Shown here: piece after piece, positions 1 through 7,754 of the stretch | Numbering within the stretch: position 1 is the stretch's first letter | Layout of the letters: every line of letters starts with the position of its first letter | NCBI GenBank assembly: GCA_964399465.1 | Contig: CAYNRA010000001.1 | Span: 34,763 to 98,762 of the forward strand | From: CAYNRA01 sp964399465 | GTDB lineage: Bacteria > Bacteroidota > Bacteroidia > Cytophagales > Spirosomataceae | Length of the DNA: 64,000 nucleotides | Direction of reading: 5' to 3' | The notes under the pieces: generated by a model | Seen by the model: the letters and a program-made list of their open reading frames with translations, nothing else | What the model was told of the DNA's origin: nothing | Databases searched by the model: none | Translations under genes and position numbers: made by a program

Positions 1-1333
1 TTTTGATAGCTGCTCTTCGTAGATTACTGTGATTAATAATGGATTGTGTCGAAGAAGTTGAAATATAACCACCAGGAACAAGTGCTAATCGCACTGATTT
101 CTTTCCTTCTGAAGCTAATTTTTGAAGGTAGCTTGTTACATTAAAAGCATATGTTTTCGTAGTAGTTAAAAACAAACTTCCTTGCCCGGCATTCGGTGAG
201 TTTGCATTGATTGGAACAAGTACAGGTTCAAACGTACTTGTTTTTACAATTTTGTTATTTTCATCTAACTCCGCCAATACAACTACCGGTGGAACTGGGA
301 GTCTCGGTGAAATAAAGTTTGAGTCTACCTGAATGATAAAGTCAGCCTTGTTAATTGCAACTTCTGGCAAACCGATGATGTTGGATAAGTTTTTAAAATC
401 AAAAACGCTTGCAAGCCCGCTTCCGGCTTGGATATAGGTACGGTTTTCTGTTTGACTAGCTGGTACCAATTGGTTTGGTTGTGTGACAGCCGCTACGCGT
501 GAACCATTTCTATTAGCTGTAAATTTTGTAAATCTACCTGAAGTAAAAGGAAATGTATATGCTCGAACTGTTGACTCAGTTCCCAAGCGATAAAACAACC
601 GCAAACTGCTTGAAGTTGCATCTGTTCCTACTCGAAAGGCGTATGCTACTCTATTGGAGCGGGGTTTTAATAGAAATCCGGGTAAAGCACGGGCAAACAA
701 GGTGGCGTCAGAGGCTTCAGGCTTTCCACGTAAAGCAGCAAGTTGATCAAGTACAACTTGTGGTAGTTTTGCACTAATAGCAAATAGTGTGTCTCCTTTG
801 GCATTGGAAATACTACGATATCGGAAATTTAGGGTAGCCAACGGTACGGAAGTCGTTGTCTGGATTTGACTGTCGTTCGTATATTTAAGCCCTGCAAGAA
901 TAGGTTGTTGCGTTTGGTAAATATCAACAGTCATAGGCTGCAGGGAATCTCCTTGGAAATAGCCATTGTAGTTCAAGATGATATACGCAGAGTCGAGGGT
1001 ACTTGTTGTTGGTAAATCATATGGAACAAATTTTACCCCTGTAAAGTCTGTGGCATCTTTGATAAGATTGGGTTGAACGTATGCTTCTGCATTTACTTGT
1101 CCGAGGAGTGGATCGTCGTACCCTCCAATCATGATTTCAGGTACGTTTGAGGTGATAACGGAGTCAAGTTGCATGGTGAAGCGTTCAATGAGAGTTGAGT
1201 CGCTGAAGTTAGTTGTTAGCTTGCCGCCAATACCTAGGTCAAAACGGATATCTTGTGGGTCTTCACACCCGAAAAATAACGCGGAAAGTAGGCTAAGTGC
1301 TACTATCCGCGCTTGATTTGTTGCTTTTTGCAT
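1..1333 (-). CDS. DUF4270-type exported lipoprotein (partial, C-terminus beyond window)
   Basis: The minus-strand frame is open from an ATG at 1333 down to the left window edge, so at least 444 residues are present and the C-terminus is missing. The N-terminus (MQKATNQARIVALSLLSALF followed by FGC) is a lipoprotein signal with a cysteine near residue 23, so the protein is probably anchored in a membrane facing the periplasm or outside. The body is rich in beta-type, Thr/Ser-containing segments, as in the DUF4270 family of Bacteroidota. It lies 9 bp downstream of a short GT5-like gene on the same strand, an order I recall from other Bacteroidota. Its function is unknown. The family call rests on general look and neighbourhood, not on a search. 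Confidence 0.75.
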   Translation of the reverse strand, partial: MQKATNQARIVALSLLSALFFGCEDPQDIRFDLGIGGKLTTNFSDSTLIERFTMQLDSVITSNVPEIMIGGYDDPLLGQVNAEAYVQPNLIKDATDFTGVKFVPYDLPTTSTLDSAYIILNYNGYFQGDSLQPMTVDIYQTQQPILAGLKYTNDSQIQTTTSVPLATLNFRYRSISNAKGDTLFAISAKLPQVVLDQLAALRGKPEASDATLFARALPGFLLKPRSNRVAYAFRVGTDATSSSLRLFYRLGTESTVRAYTFPFTSGRFTKFTANRNGSRVAAVTQPNQLVPASQTENRTYIQAGSGLASVFDFKNLSNIIGLPEVAINKADFIIQVDSNFISPRLPVPPVVVLAELDENNKIVKTSTFEPVLVPINANSPNAGQGSLFLTTTKTYAFNVTSYLQKLASEGKKSVRLALVPGGYISTSSTQSIINHSNLRRAAIK

Positions 1334-1342
1334 AAAAAAGAG

Positions 1343-2152
1343 TTAAACAGCGAGTTCGTTGTATAGATTAAAGAAGGTGTCTGCGAAATTTTCATCTTCA
1401 ATGAGTGCGTCTATCTTTCTACCTGAGCTAGTGCTCAAAGCGTCTGATAAATCGGTAGAAATATCATTATTTGCTTTAATTACGACATCAGCATACTCAC
1501 AAGCAATTTTAATAAAACCAAGGTAATCTGCAGACTTTAGATTCTCAAGCATCTCGTCACTAATATCGAGCATTTTTGCTTTAGGAAGTATGTCTTCTGT
1601 AAACTTTTGATCTAGTAAATTATTGTAAACCGAGAAAACACTTTTTGTATCCTTGAAGATAGGATCATTTTTGTAGGTTGTTTTCAAATAGAGAGGAATC
1701 AGTGCAGTCATCCAGTCGGTACAATGTACGATGTCAGGAGACCAACCAAGTTTTTTCACTGTTTCCAGCGCACCTTTGCAGAAGAAAATGGCTCTTTCAT
1801 CATTGTCTTCATGAAGTGCTCCTTTTTTATCTGTGAAAACAGACTTGCGCTGGAAGTAATCTTCATTATCTAAAAAATAAACTTGAAGCTTCGCAGAAGG
1901 AATAGACGCAACTTTGATAATCAATGGTTTTTCTTCTTCACCGACGGTAATATTTATCCCTGAAAGGCGAACAACCTCGTGTAGCCTATTCTTACGTTCA
2001 TTGATAATACCAAACCTTGGAATGAGAATTCTGATTTCCATGCCTCTCTCTTGCATTTCTTGAGGAAGTTTCCGGACAAAAGTAGCTATGTTTGAAACTT
2101 CCAAGAACGGGTCAATTTCATTGGCAACGTACAAAATTCTTAGTTTACGCAT
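1343..2152 (-). CDS. Short glycogen/starch synthase-like protein (GT5 N-terminal domain only)
   Basis: This protein of 269 residues begins MRKLRILYVANEIDPFLEVS, the typical start of GT5 glycogen/starch synthases. I chose the ATG at 2152; an in-frame upstream start at 2242 adds a hydrophobic, low-quality extension. It contains the N-terminal Rossmann-like half with DIVHCTDWMTALIPLYLK, matching the usual D-x-x-H-x-H/D-W segment. It lacks the entire C-terminal nucleotide-sugar-binding half of real glycogen synthases (about 480 residues), so synthase activity is doubtful. Such short versions paired with a DUF4270 lipoprotein recur in Bacteroidota (recalled), which argues against a recent truncation. 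It probably shares a transcript with the DUF4270 gene downstream. Confidence 0.8.
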   Translation of the reverse strand: MRKLRILYVANEIDPFLEVSNIATFVRKLPQEMQERGMEIRILIPRFGIINERKNRLHEVVRLSGINITVGEEEKPLIIKVASIPSAKLQVYFLDNEDYFQRKSVFTDKKGALHEDNDERAIFFCKGALETVKKLGWSPDIVHCTDWMTALIPLYLKTTYKNDPIFKDTKSVFSVYNNLLDQKFTEDILPKAKMLDISDEMLENLKSADYLGFIKIACEYADVVIKANNDISTDLSDALSTSSGRKIDALIEDENFADTFFNLYNELAV

Positions 2153-2299
2153 ATCAGTGTTTTTTTCGTTTTGCTTGTTGTAGCAGTTATACAAGCTTAA
2201 AATATTTGCAAAGATAATAAAAAAAAAGGCAGTATTTCCCAAATAAATGAGGTTTGGTTCGGTAGTTTCAAATTTTAATTGTTATTTGCTGCCATTTTA

Positions 2300-3706
2300 T
2301 CAAGTCAAAGTAACGATTCCGTTTACTTCTTGTAAATCCCATTTTCTCTCTTCCAATAGCATTTGTTTGGTCTCCTCCCAAATATCCTCTATGCCATCAA
2401 TACACAAAGAAAAATACGCTTCTGTCGCTTCTTCCCCGATAAGTTCGCAGACAATTCTTCTGTAATCTTGGTAGGTATAACCCACTTGTTTTTTTCCAAA
2501 TTGAATCCACATTTTTCGCATCACATCATCTAATGAACATAGATTATTGGTGACTTTACGAATTTGATAATCAAGTATTTGTGCTGCAATAGCCCCTTTG
2601 AAATAGACAGAGACTTTGCGGTCAGGAATCCCTTTTTGGTAGCCGTCAAGCCATAAATCAAAAGACGATTCCCGCAAGGATTGACGCGCATTTTTAGCTG
2701 TTTCAAAATGGCGTCTATAGCAGGTTTCTAGTTCCTTTTTGTACTGTTCATCTGACATAACCCCGGATTTCCAAAGAAGATAATCTCCGTAATACGTCGT
2801 GACACCTTCTACTACAAAACAGGTCTCAAAATAGTTTTCTTGTGTAAAATCATAGGGTAAAAGTTCTTTGGGTCTAATTTTACAAATATTCCATGCATGA
2901 AATAACTCATGAGAGCTGAGTCCTAGTAAATCCCAATAATGTTGCTCAAAATTTTGAGAGTCTGGTCCCAAAACCATCATTGTACTGTTTCTGTGTTCTA
3001 CACCGTGATAGTAAGGAAATGGCGTTATCCAAGTGATGAAATGAAAATCTTTTTCTGGAAATTCACCAAAAACACGTATTTGTTCTTCTGTAAACTTTTG
3101 AAAATCAGGGAGTAGTTTTTCCCAATTGGGATGAAAGTGCCCCTCGAACCAAACATGGAATTCGGTATCTTGAATTTTATAGCTTCGTTTTTGAAGTGTA
3201 CTACTTAAAATCCAAGGGCTGTCTGCCAGATGTGTGAAGTTATCCGCAAAAAGTTGAATGGTATCTCCGGTTCTTTTTTGTACTAGCCCACAGGCGAGTT
3301 GTTCGTTTGGTTTTGCGGTCAAGATAACTTCACACGGCTCATTTTGCCGCCCTTCCACATAAATACAACAATTCACGGGATTAACATAACATATTTCATC
3401 ATCTAGATAGGAAGTTCCTGCATTGATTTCATGCGCATAATAACTGTATTCAAATCGGATGAACTGTTGTCCAAATGTTTGCACTTTCCAGCGGTCTTTT
3501 TTTATTTTTTGACAGGGAAGTCGCTCTCCACTTCCAGAAAATGCATGAAATTCCCGTAAATTCTTAGCAAAATTTTGTAGTTCATATCTACCTGGCCGCC
3601 AAGAAGGTAGCTGAACTTCTAGGTATTCTTGCGTGTTTTCAAAGAGTTCTACCCGAATGTCAATGAAATGATTAGTAGGGTTTTGTGAAAAAAAAGTGTA
3701 TCTCAT
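2300..3706 (-). CDS. M61 family metallopeptidase (glycyl-aminopeptidase type)
   Basis: This is a 468-residue zinc peptidase of the M61 family. The zinc-binding motif HELFH is at residues 266-270, followed by the likely third ligand E300 in VVEGVTTYYGD. The N-terminal 160 residues form the beta-rich domain usual in M61, including the LPSWRPGRYELQNFAKN block. Many M61 proteins carry a C-terminal PDZ domain and reach about 600 residues; this one ends near residue 468, so a PDZ is short or absent. No signal peptide is visible at the N-terminus, so it is probably cytoplasmic. The start lies 85 bp from rpmH on the opposite strand. Confidence 0.88.
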   Translation of the reverse strand: MRYTFFSQNPTNHFIDIRVELFENTQEYLEVQLPSWRPGRYELQNFAKNLREFHAFSGSGERLPCQKIKKDRWKVQTFGQQFIRFEYSYYAHEINAGTSYLDDEICYVNPVNCCIYVEGRQNEPCEVILTAKPNEQLACGLVQKRTGDTIQLFADNFTHLADSPWILSSTLQKRSYKIQDTEFHVWFEGHFHPNWEKLLPDFQKFTEEQIRVFGEFPEKDFHFITWITPFPYYHGVEHRNSTMMVLGPDSQNFEQHYWDLLGLSSHELFHAWNICKIRPKELLPYDFTQENYFETCFVVEGVTTYYGDYLLWKSGVMSDEQYKKELETCYRRHFETAKNARQSLRESSFDLWLDGYQKGIPDRKVSVYFKGAIAAQILDYQIRKVTNNLCSLDDVMRKMWIQFGKKQVGYTYQDYRRIVCELIGEEATEAYFSLCIDGIEDIWEETKQMLLEERKWDLQEVNGIVTLT

Positions 3707-3718
3707 CGAAGAGTTGGT

Positions 3719-3749
3719 TTTGATATATCAGAATAAATAAATATTTTTG
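3719..3749 (+). promoter_or_regulatory. Bacteroidota-type promoter for rpmH-rnpA
   Basis: TTTG at 3719-3722, a 19-nt spacer and TATTTTTG at 3742-3749 match the Bacteroidota -33 (TTTG) and -7 (TAnnTTTG) elements. The predicted start near 3755 gives a leader of about 37 nt before the rpmH ATG at 3792. The same geometry appears upstream of the dab locus. Confidence 0.7.
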
Positions 3750-3791
3750 CAGTCCGAATTCCAAAGTAAGGCACTAAAATAATCAATTATA

Positions 3792-3947
3792 ATGAAACGT
3801 ACATTCCAACCATCCAATAGAAAGCGTCGTAACAAGCATGGATTCCGTGAGCGTAGCTCAACTCCAGGTGGACGCCGTGTATTGAAGGCTCGTCGTGCAA
3901 GAGGTCGTCACAAACTGACAGTCTCTGACGAAAAGACACACAAGTGA
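3792..3947 (+). CDS. rpmH: 50S ribosomal protein L34
   Basis: This small gene of 51 codons encodes MKRTFQPSNRKRRNKHGFRE at its start and the Arg/Lys-rich remainder of L34, including GGRRVLKARRARGRHKLTVS. L34 is a structural protein of the large ribosomal subunit. It sits immediately upstream of rnpA, the near-universal bacterial order. The C-terminal tail after the conserved LTVS is slightly extended (DEKTHK), as is common in Bacteroidota. A terminator-like hairpin separates it from rnpA, which may allow much more L34 than RnpA to be made. Confidence 0.97.
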   Translation: MKRTFQPSNRKRRNKHGFRERSSTPGGRRVLKARRARGRHKLTVSDEKTHK

Positions 3948-4001
3948 TTCTAAAGAACACCAGTTCTATTGATATTGGTTTTCATTCATCGCAAAATACG
4001 T

Positions 4002-4034
4002 AAGCCACCTGCAAGGGTGGCTTTTATTTTTATT
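4002..4034 (+). terminator. Hairpin with T-rich tail between rpmH and rnpA
   Basis: AAGCCACC (4002-4009) pairs with GGTGGCTT (4016-4023), a 6-nt loop lies between, and TTATTTTTATTTC follows. It ends only a few bases before the rnpA ATG at 4039, so it probably acts as a partial terminator within the operon. Confidence 0.7.
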
Positions 4035-4038
4035 TCTT

Positions 4039-4431
4039 ATGACAAATATTCGACGGTTTACATTTACCAAAAACGAACGGCTTTGTAGTCAAAAAACAAT
4101 CAATCGTTTGTTTGATAGAAGAGCTAAAGGAAATTTAACTTTCATGGCTTATCCAGTGAAAGTTGTTTATGCCGTAAACGATGAATTGGTAAATCGTGTC
4201 TTATTTTCTGTTGCAAAAAGAAATTTTAAAAAAGCGGTAGATCGTAATTTGATTAAACGGAGATTGAAAGAAGCCTATCGCTTATCAAAACATGAATTCC
4301 CCACTGACCAATTCTATGATTTGGCTTGCATCTATGTAGGAAAAGAAATTACTACCTATGAAGAATGTCTCAAAGGAATGAAAAAAATGGCTAAAAAATT
4401 ACATCTTGCGAATAAAAGCACCCAAAAATGA
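4039..4431 (+). CDS. rnpA: Ribonuclease P protein component
   Basis: This 130-residue basic protein carries the RNR signature of RnpA: KRNFKKAVDRNLIKRRLKEA, together with the N-terminal FTFTKNERLCSQKTINRLF segment that binds the 5' leader of pre-tRNA. RnpA assists the catalytic RNA of RNase P in tRNA 5' maturation. It follows rpmH by 91 bp, with a terminator-like hairpin in between. Its last 33 bp overlap the 3' end of a small membrane-protein gene on the opposite strand, so the two transcripts converge. Confidence 0.96.
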   Translation: MTNIRRFTFTKNERLCSQKTINRLFDRRAKGNLTFMAYPVKVVYAVNDELVNRVLFSVAKRNFKKAVDRNLIKRRLKEAYRLSKHEFPTDQFYDLACIYVGKEITTYEECLKGMKKMAKKLHLANKSTQK

Positions 4432-4728
4432 GCCGACGAATGTACTAAAAAAAGAAATATATGTTCCGAATTCTGCAATGTCAGGATAAGGAATTGACCA
4501 TCCTGCTTTTAGATATATCCAATGTCCTGCTAAAAGTAAAAATGTTTGAATAATGGCTAGCCAGTAGCCTTTTTTGGGTTCCCACATGCCCCCAAAAAAG
4601 CTAATACCAATCATAAAAAATTGAGCGATATAAATAATTGAGGCTACATGAATAATGTAAACTTGTAAGCCAGAAAGTAAAATCATGAGCAAAACTTTGG
4701 CCCAAAGTGGCCAATCTATCAATTTCAT
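4399..4728 (-). CDS. Small integral membrane protein, unknown function
   Basis: This protein of 109 residues (from ATG at 4728) is hydrophobic throughout, with about three to four likely membrane segments: around residues 8-28, 29-48, 60-75 and 85-105. An in-frame upstream start at 4764 would add 12 residues, but the ATG followed by KLIDWPLW looks more natural. I recognise no family. It lies between rnpA and the S41 protease and converges with rnpA, overlapping it by 33 bp. Its start is 84 bp from the S41 protease start, so the two are divergently transcribed. It may be a rod-shape MreD-like or general small membrane protein, but nothing specific supports that. Confidence 0.6.
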   Translation of the reverse strand: MKLIDWPLWAKVLLMILLSGLQVYIIHVASIIYIAQFFMIGISFFGGMWEPKKGYWLAIIQTFLLLAGHWIYLKAGWSIPYPDIAEFGTYISFFSTFVGSFLGAFIRKM

Positions 4729-4812
4729 CGTATTTTTGGTTAAATTAGAACAAATATACGTCAATTGTCTATCAACCTAAATGAATTTCTTATTGACAGA
4801 ATAAATCCATCT

Positions 4813-6468
4813 ATGAAGAAATACAAAAAATATGTACTTGGTTGTTCTTTGTTTGCAAGTATGGGAATAGCTGCCTTTCATGCTGAAGACAAGTACTTCG
4901 AGCTTGCTAAAAATCTCGATATTTTTGCTACACTTTACAAAGAAGTAAATACGCTGTACGTTGATGAGCTAAATCCTGCAAAAATGATTCGTGTAGGAAT
5001 TGAAGCCATGTTAGCCCAATTAGACCCTTACACGAACTTCTACCCAGAAGATGATATTGAAGAAGTACGCACCATGTCAACGGGGAAATTCAACGGCATT
5101 GGCGCTACTTTAACACCTTATAAAGGTGCTTTCTATGTAACAAATGTCTACAAAGATTCACCAGCAGACGTAGTGGGTATCAAGATAGGAGATGAAGTAC
5201 TGGCAATTGGGAAAATTTCTATTACGAACCGTACTGAGCTAGAGGTCAGTCGTTTATTAAAGGGACAAACAGGCACAAGTGTACGTATTACGTTGAAACG
5301 TTATGGTGTTGCTAAACCAATTTTCTTTGAAGTTGCTCGTGGAGTTGTGAAAACTCCGAACGTACCGCATTATGGAATGGTTAATGAAGAAGTAGGATAT
5401 ATTCAATTAACGGATTTCTCACCGACAGCCGCGTCTGAAATTAAGGATGCTTTTGAAGAATTAAAAGCTTCGGGAATGAAAAAAGTGATACTTGACTTAC
5501 GAAATAATCCAGGCGGTTTGCTTAATATGTCGATTGATATTTGTAATTTTTTCTTACCCAAAGGGCAAACAATTGTTGAAACACGTGGCCGCTTGCCGGA
5601 ATGGAACAAAGTCTATAAAGCCATGAATAACCCATTGGATACGGAGATTCCGGTTGCCGTATTAATCAATAGTGGAAGTGCCTCTGCCTCTGAGATTGTG
5701 AGCGGTACACTCCAAGATTACGATCGGGCGGTGGTTATTGGGCAGCAATCGTTTGGAAAAGGTTTGGTTCAAATAACGAAAGACTTGTCGTTCAATGCGA
5801 AATTGAAGGTAACAACTGCAAAGTATTATACCCCTAGCGGGCGATGTATTCAGGCGGTAGATTATTCGAATCGAAAAGAAGATGGAAGTGTCGGGAAAAT
5901 TGCTGATTCGCTTCGTCGTAGTTTTACGACACAAGGGGGACGAATTGTTTACGATGGAGGTGGGGTGCAGCCAGATGTGATTACTCCAGCCAAAACATTT
6001 TCTGTCGTAACAAACGAATTAATTAGACAACGTAAGATTTTTGATTTTGCAACGCGTTATTATCATGAGAACAACCCTGCAAATATTCCAGGTAAGGGCT
6101 TTCTTATCACGGATGAAACATATAATTCATTTGTTGAATGGCTTGTGATGCAGAATTTTTCGTATGTAACCCCTCTGGAAAAACAGCTGCTTTCATTAAA
6201 GAAAACCTTAGAAGAAAGCCTTTTGAAAGAGACAGTGAATGGAGAGATAAAGGCGATTGAACAGAAAATACGGCAAGACAAACAGGAGGATTTAAAGAAA
6301 TTTAAAGAGGAAATTAGAGATTTGTTGTCAATGGAGATTGTCGGTCGGTATCATTACCAAAATACGGCTAAATTCATTGCTTTTGAGAAAGATGTAGAGG
6401 TACAAACAGCCGTTTCTATTCTCCAAAATTCAAGTAAATACGCAGAACTATTGCGTGTTAAAAAATAA
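4813..6468 (+). CDS. S41 family C-terminal processing peptidase
   Basis: A 551-residue exported serine protease. I chose ATG 4813 (MKKYKKYVLGCSLFASMGIA, a signal-anchor) over an upstream TTG at 4765. A PDZ domain at about residues 75-160 (GIGATLTPYKGAFYVTNVYK onward) recognises C-termini of substrates. The S41 catalytic core follows, with nucleophile S291 in SGSASASEI and general base K316 in SFGKG; the 25-residue spacing matches E. coli Prc. The C-terminal 150 residues are charged and helical. The enzyme should work in the periplasm, trimming or degrading proteins. The tsaB gene follows after 12 bp, so they likely share a transcript. Confidence 0.93.
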   Translation: MKKYKKYVLGCSLFASMGIAAFHAEDKYFELAKNLDIFATLYKEVNTLYVDELNPAKMIRVGIEAMLAQLDPYTNFYPEDDIEEVRTMSTGKFNGIGATLTPYKGAFYVTNVYKDSPADVVGIKIGDEVLAIGKISITNRTELEVSRLLKGQTGTSVRITLKRYGVAKPIFFEVARGVVKTPNVPHYGMVNEEVGYIQLTDFSPTAASEIKDAFEELKASGMKKVILDLRNNPGGLLNMSIDICNFFLPKGQTIVETRGRLPEWNKVYKAMNNPLDTEIPVAVLINSGSASASEIVSGTLQDYDRAVVIGQQSFGKGLVQITKDLSFNAKLKVTTAKYYTPSGRCIQAVDYSNRKEDGSVGKIADSLRRSFTTQGGRIVYDGGGVQPDVITPAKTFSVVTNELIRQRKIFDFATRYYHENNPANIPGKGFLITDETYNSFVEWLVMQNFSYVTPLEKQLLSLKKTLEESLLKETVNGEIKAIEQKIRQDKQEDLKKFKEEIRDLLSMEIVGRYHYQNTAKFIAFEKDVEVQTAVSILQNSSKYAELLRVKK

Positions 6469-6480
6469 CTTCACGTATAA

Positions 6481-7182
6481 ATGGGTAAGATTTTAGTATT
6501 GGATGCGTCAACAAAAGGTTGCTCCGCAGCTGTTTTTGAGGCAGGTAAATTGGTAACATCGCTGGAATTAAAAAACGAAAAAACATCTTCGTCTAAACTC
6601 ACTTTACTAGCGGAACAAGCGGTTCAACTGAGTGATTGTCGTTGGGGAGATCTAGATGCGATAGCTGTCGGGAAAGGGCCTGGTTCATATACGGGACTCC
6701 GAATAGCCGTTTCTACTGCCAAAGGATTTTGTTTTGCGCTGGACAAACCGCTTATTGCGGTAGATAGCCTCTCAGCCATGGCAATTGCTGCACAAGCTGG
6801 CATTCCCATCGAAAAGCAAGCAGATTGGTTTCTTTGCCCTATGATTGATGCCCGAAGAATGGAAGTCTATTGTGGGATATTTGATGCACAAAACAGGCAG
6901 CAAATACGTGAAATTGAGGCAGTTATTTTGGAGGAATCCTCCTTTGCAATAGAGAGAAATATGAAATCTCTTTTGGTTTTTGGCGATGGGGCTGAAAAAT
7001 GCAAATCACTTTGGACAAATGCTGATAACGTATTTTTTCTCGATACAATTCCTGCACCAACTGCAGCAATGATGGGGGAGTTGGCATTGGAAAAATGGAT
7101 GAACCGAGATTTTGAAAACCTAGCTTCTTTTGAGCCGTATTATCTCAAAGATTTTATGGTGACAACTCCTAAAAAGAAATAG
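6481..7182 (+). CDS. tsaB: tRNA threonylcarbamoyladenosine biosynthesis protein TsaB
   Basis: The 233-residue product has the ASKHA-fold start MGKILVLDASTKGCSAAVFE and the TsaB signature GKGPGSYTGLRIAVSTAKGF near residues 65-84. TsaB partners with TsaD and TsaE to transfer the threonylcarbamoyl group onto A37 of ANN-decoding tRNAs. Its length matches the family (about 220-235). It begins 12 bp after the S41 protease gene and is followed by a strong bidirectional terminator, so it ends that operon. Confidence 0.95.
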   Translation: MGKILVLDASTKGCSAAVFEAGKLVTSLELKNEKTSSSKLTLLAEQAVQLSDCRWGDLDAIAVGKGPGSYTGLRIAVSTAKGFCFALDKPLIAVDSLSAMAIAAQAGIPIEKQADWFLCPMIDARRMEVYCGIFDAQNRQQIREIEAVILEESSFAIERNMKSLLVFGDGAEKCKSLWTNADNVFFLDTIPAPTAAMMGELALEKWMNRDFENLASFEPYYLKDFMVTTPKKK

Positions 7183-7219
7183 ACGATTTAGTGAGTAATA
7201 TCTCATGGAATGAAAAGGG

Positions 7220-7249
7220 AAAGAGGAAGCTTTTTTGGGCTTCCTCTTT
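7220..7249. terminator. Bidirectional terminator between tsaB and hpf
   Basis: AAAGAGGAAGC (7220-7230) pairs perfectly with GCTTCCTCTTT (7239-7249). A runs on one side and T runs on the other allow it to end both converging transcripts, tsaB from the left and hpf from the right. Confidence 0.85.
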
Positions 7250-7272
7250 TGTATAAAAACTAAGTGATTGGT

Positions 7273-7638
7273 TTAATCTATGTCCATTTCATCGTCTGGT
7301 GCAGAAAGGGGCACTACTTCTGGCCGTGTACGCGAAACGACTTGCTTTTTCTCTTTGAACCTTTTTATCTTTCTACTTAACACTTCCACTGCGATGTCAG
7401 TTGCTTCTTCAAATGTACTTCCCTTTTCACTTACGAATAACGTATTGCCAGGAACATTCAACTTAACTTCTATGTGTTTTGTATGTGTATTGATTTTATC
7501 TCCTTTATCTAGTCGGAGGAAGACTTCTCCACTAATAATTTTACCGTAAAATGTCTCAATTTTATCTAATTTTCGTTGGATAAATTCGAGTAAACTGTTG
7601 TCTGCGGTAAAGTGGACTGCATTCATCTGAATCTTCAT
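7273..7638 (-). CDS. hpf: Ribosome hibernation-promoting factor, short form (HPF/RaiA)
   Basis: A 121-residue protein with the HPF/RaiA fold: MKIQMNAVHFTADNSLLEFI, then KLDKIETFYGKI and the basic helix SRKIKRFKEKK. These proteins bind the decoding region of the 30S subunit and silence ribosomes in stationary phase. It is the short type, since it lacks the C-terminal dimerisation domain of long HPF; instead it ends in an acidic tail (APDDEMDID). It stands alone between tsaB and an Ig-like exported protein. Confidence 0.92.
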   Translation of the reverse strand: MKIQMNAVHFTADNSLLEFIQRKLDKIETFYGKIISGEVFLRLDKGDKINTHTKHIEVKLNVPGNTLFVSEKGSTFEEATDIAVEVLSRKIKRFKEKKQVVSRTRPEVVPLSAPDDEMDID

Positions 7639-7754
7639 AACATACTTCCGTTTAAGTTGTCAAAAACATTTATCTTAGGTTGTAGTATTGACTACTTCCA
7701 TGATTAAATGTAACAATTTACAGAATACATGTCAAGTTTTGTTTCACTTTTTTC

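Noticed and set aside
1343..2242. Whether the short GT5 protein is a fresh truncation of glycogen synthase
   Set aside because: Similar short versions beside DUF4270 genes are recalled from other Bacteroidota and the frame ends cleanly before the next gene, so it looks like a stable family.
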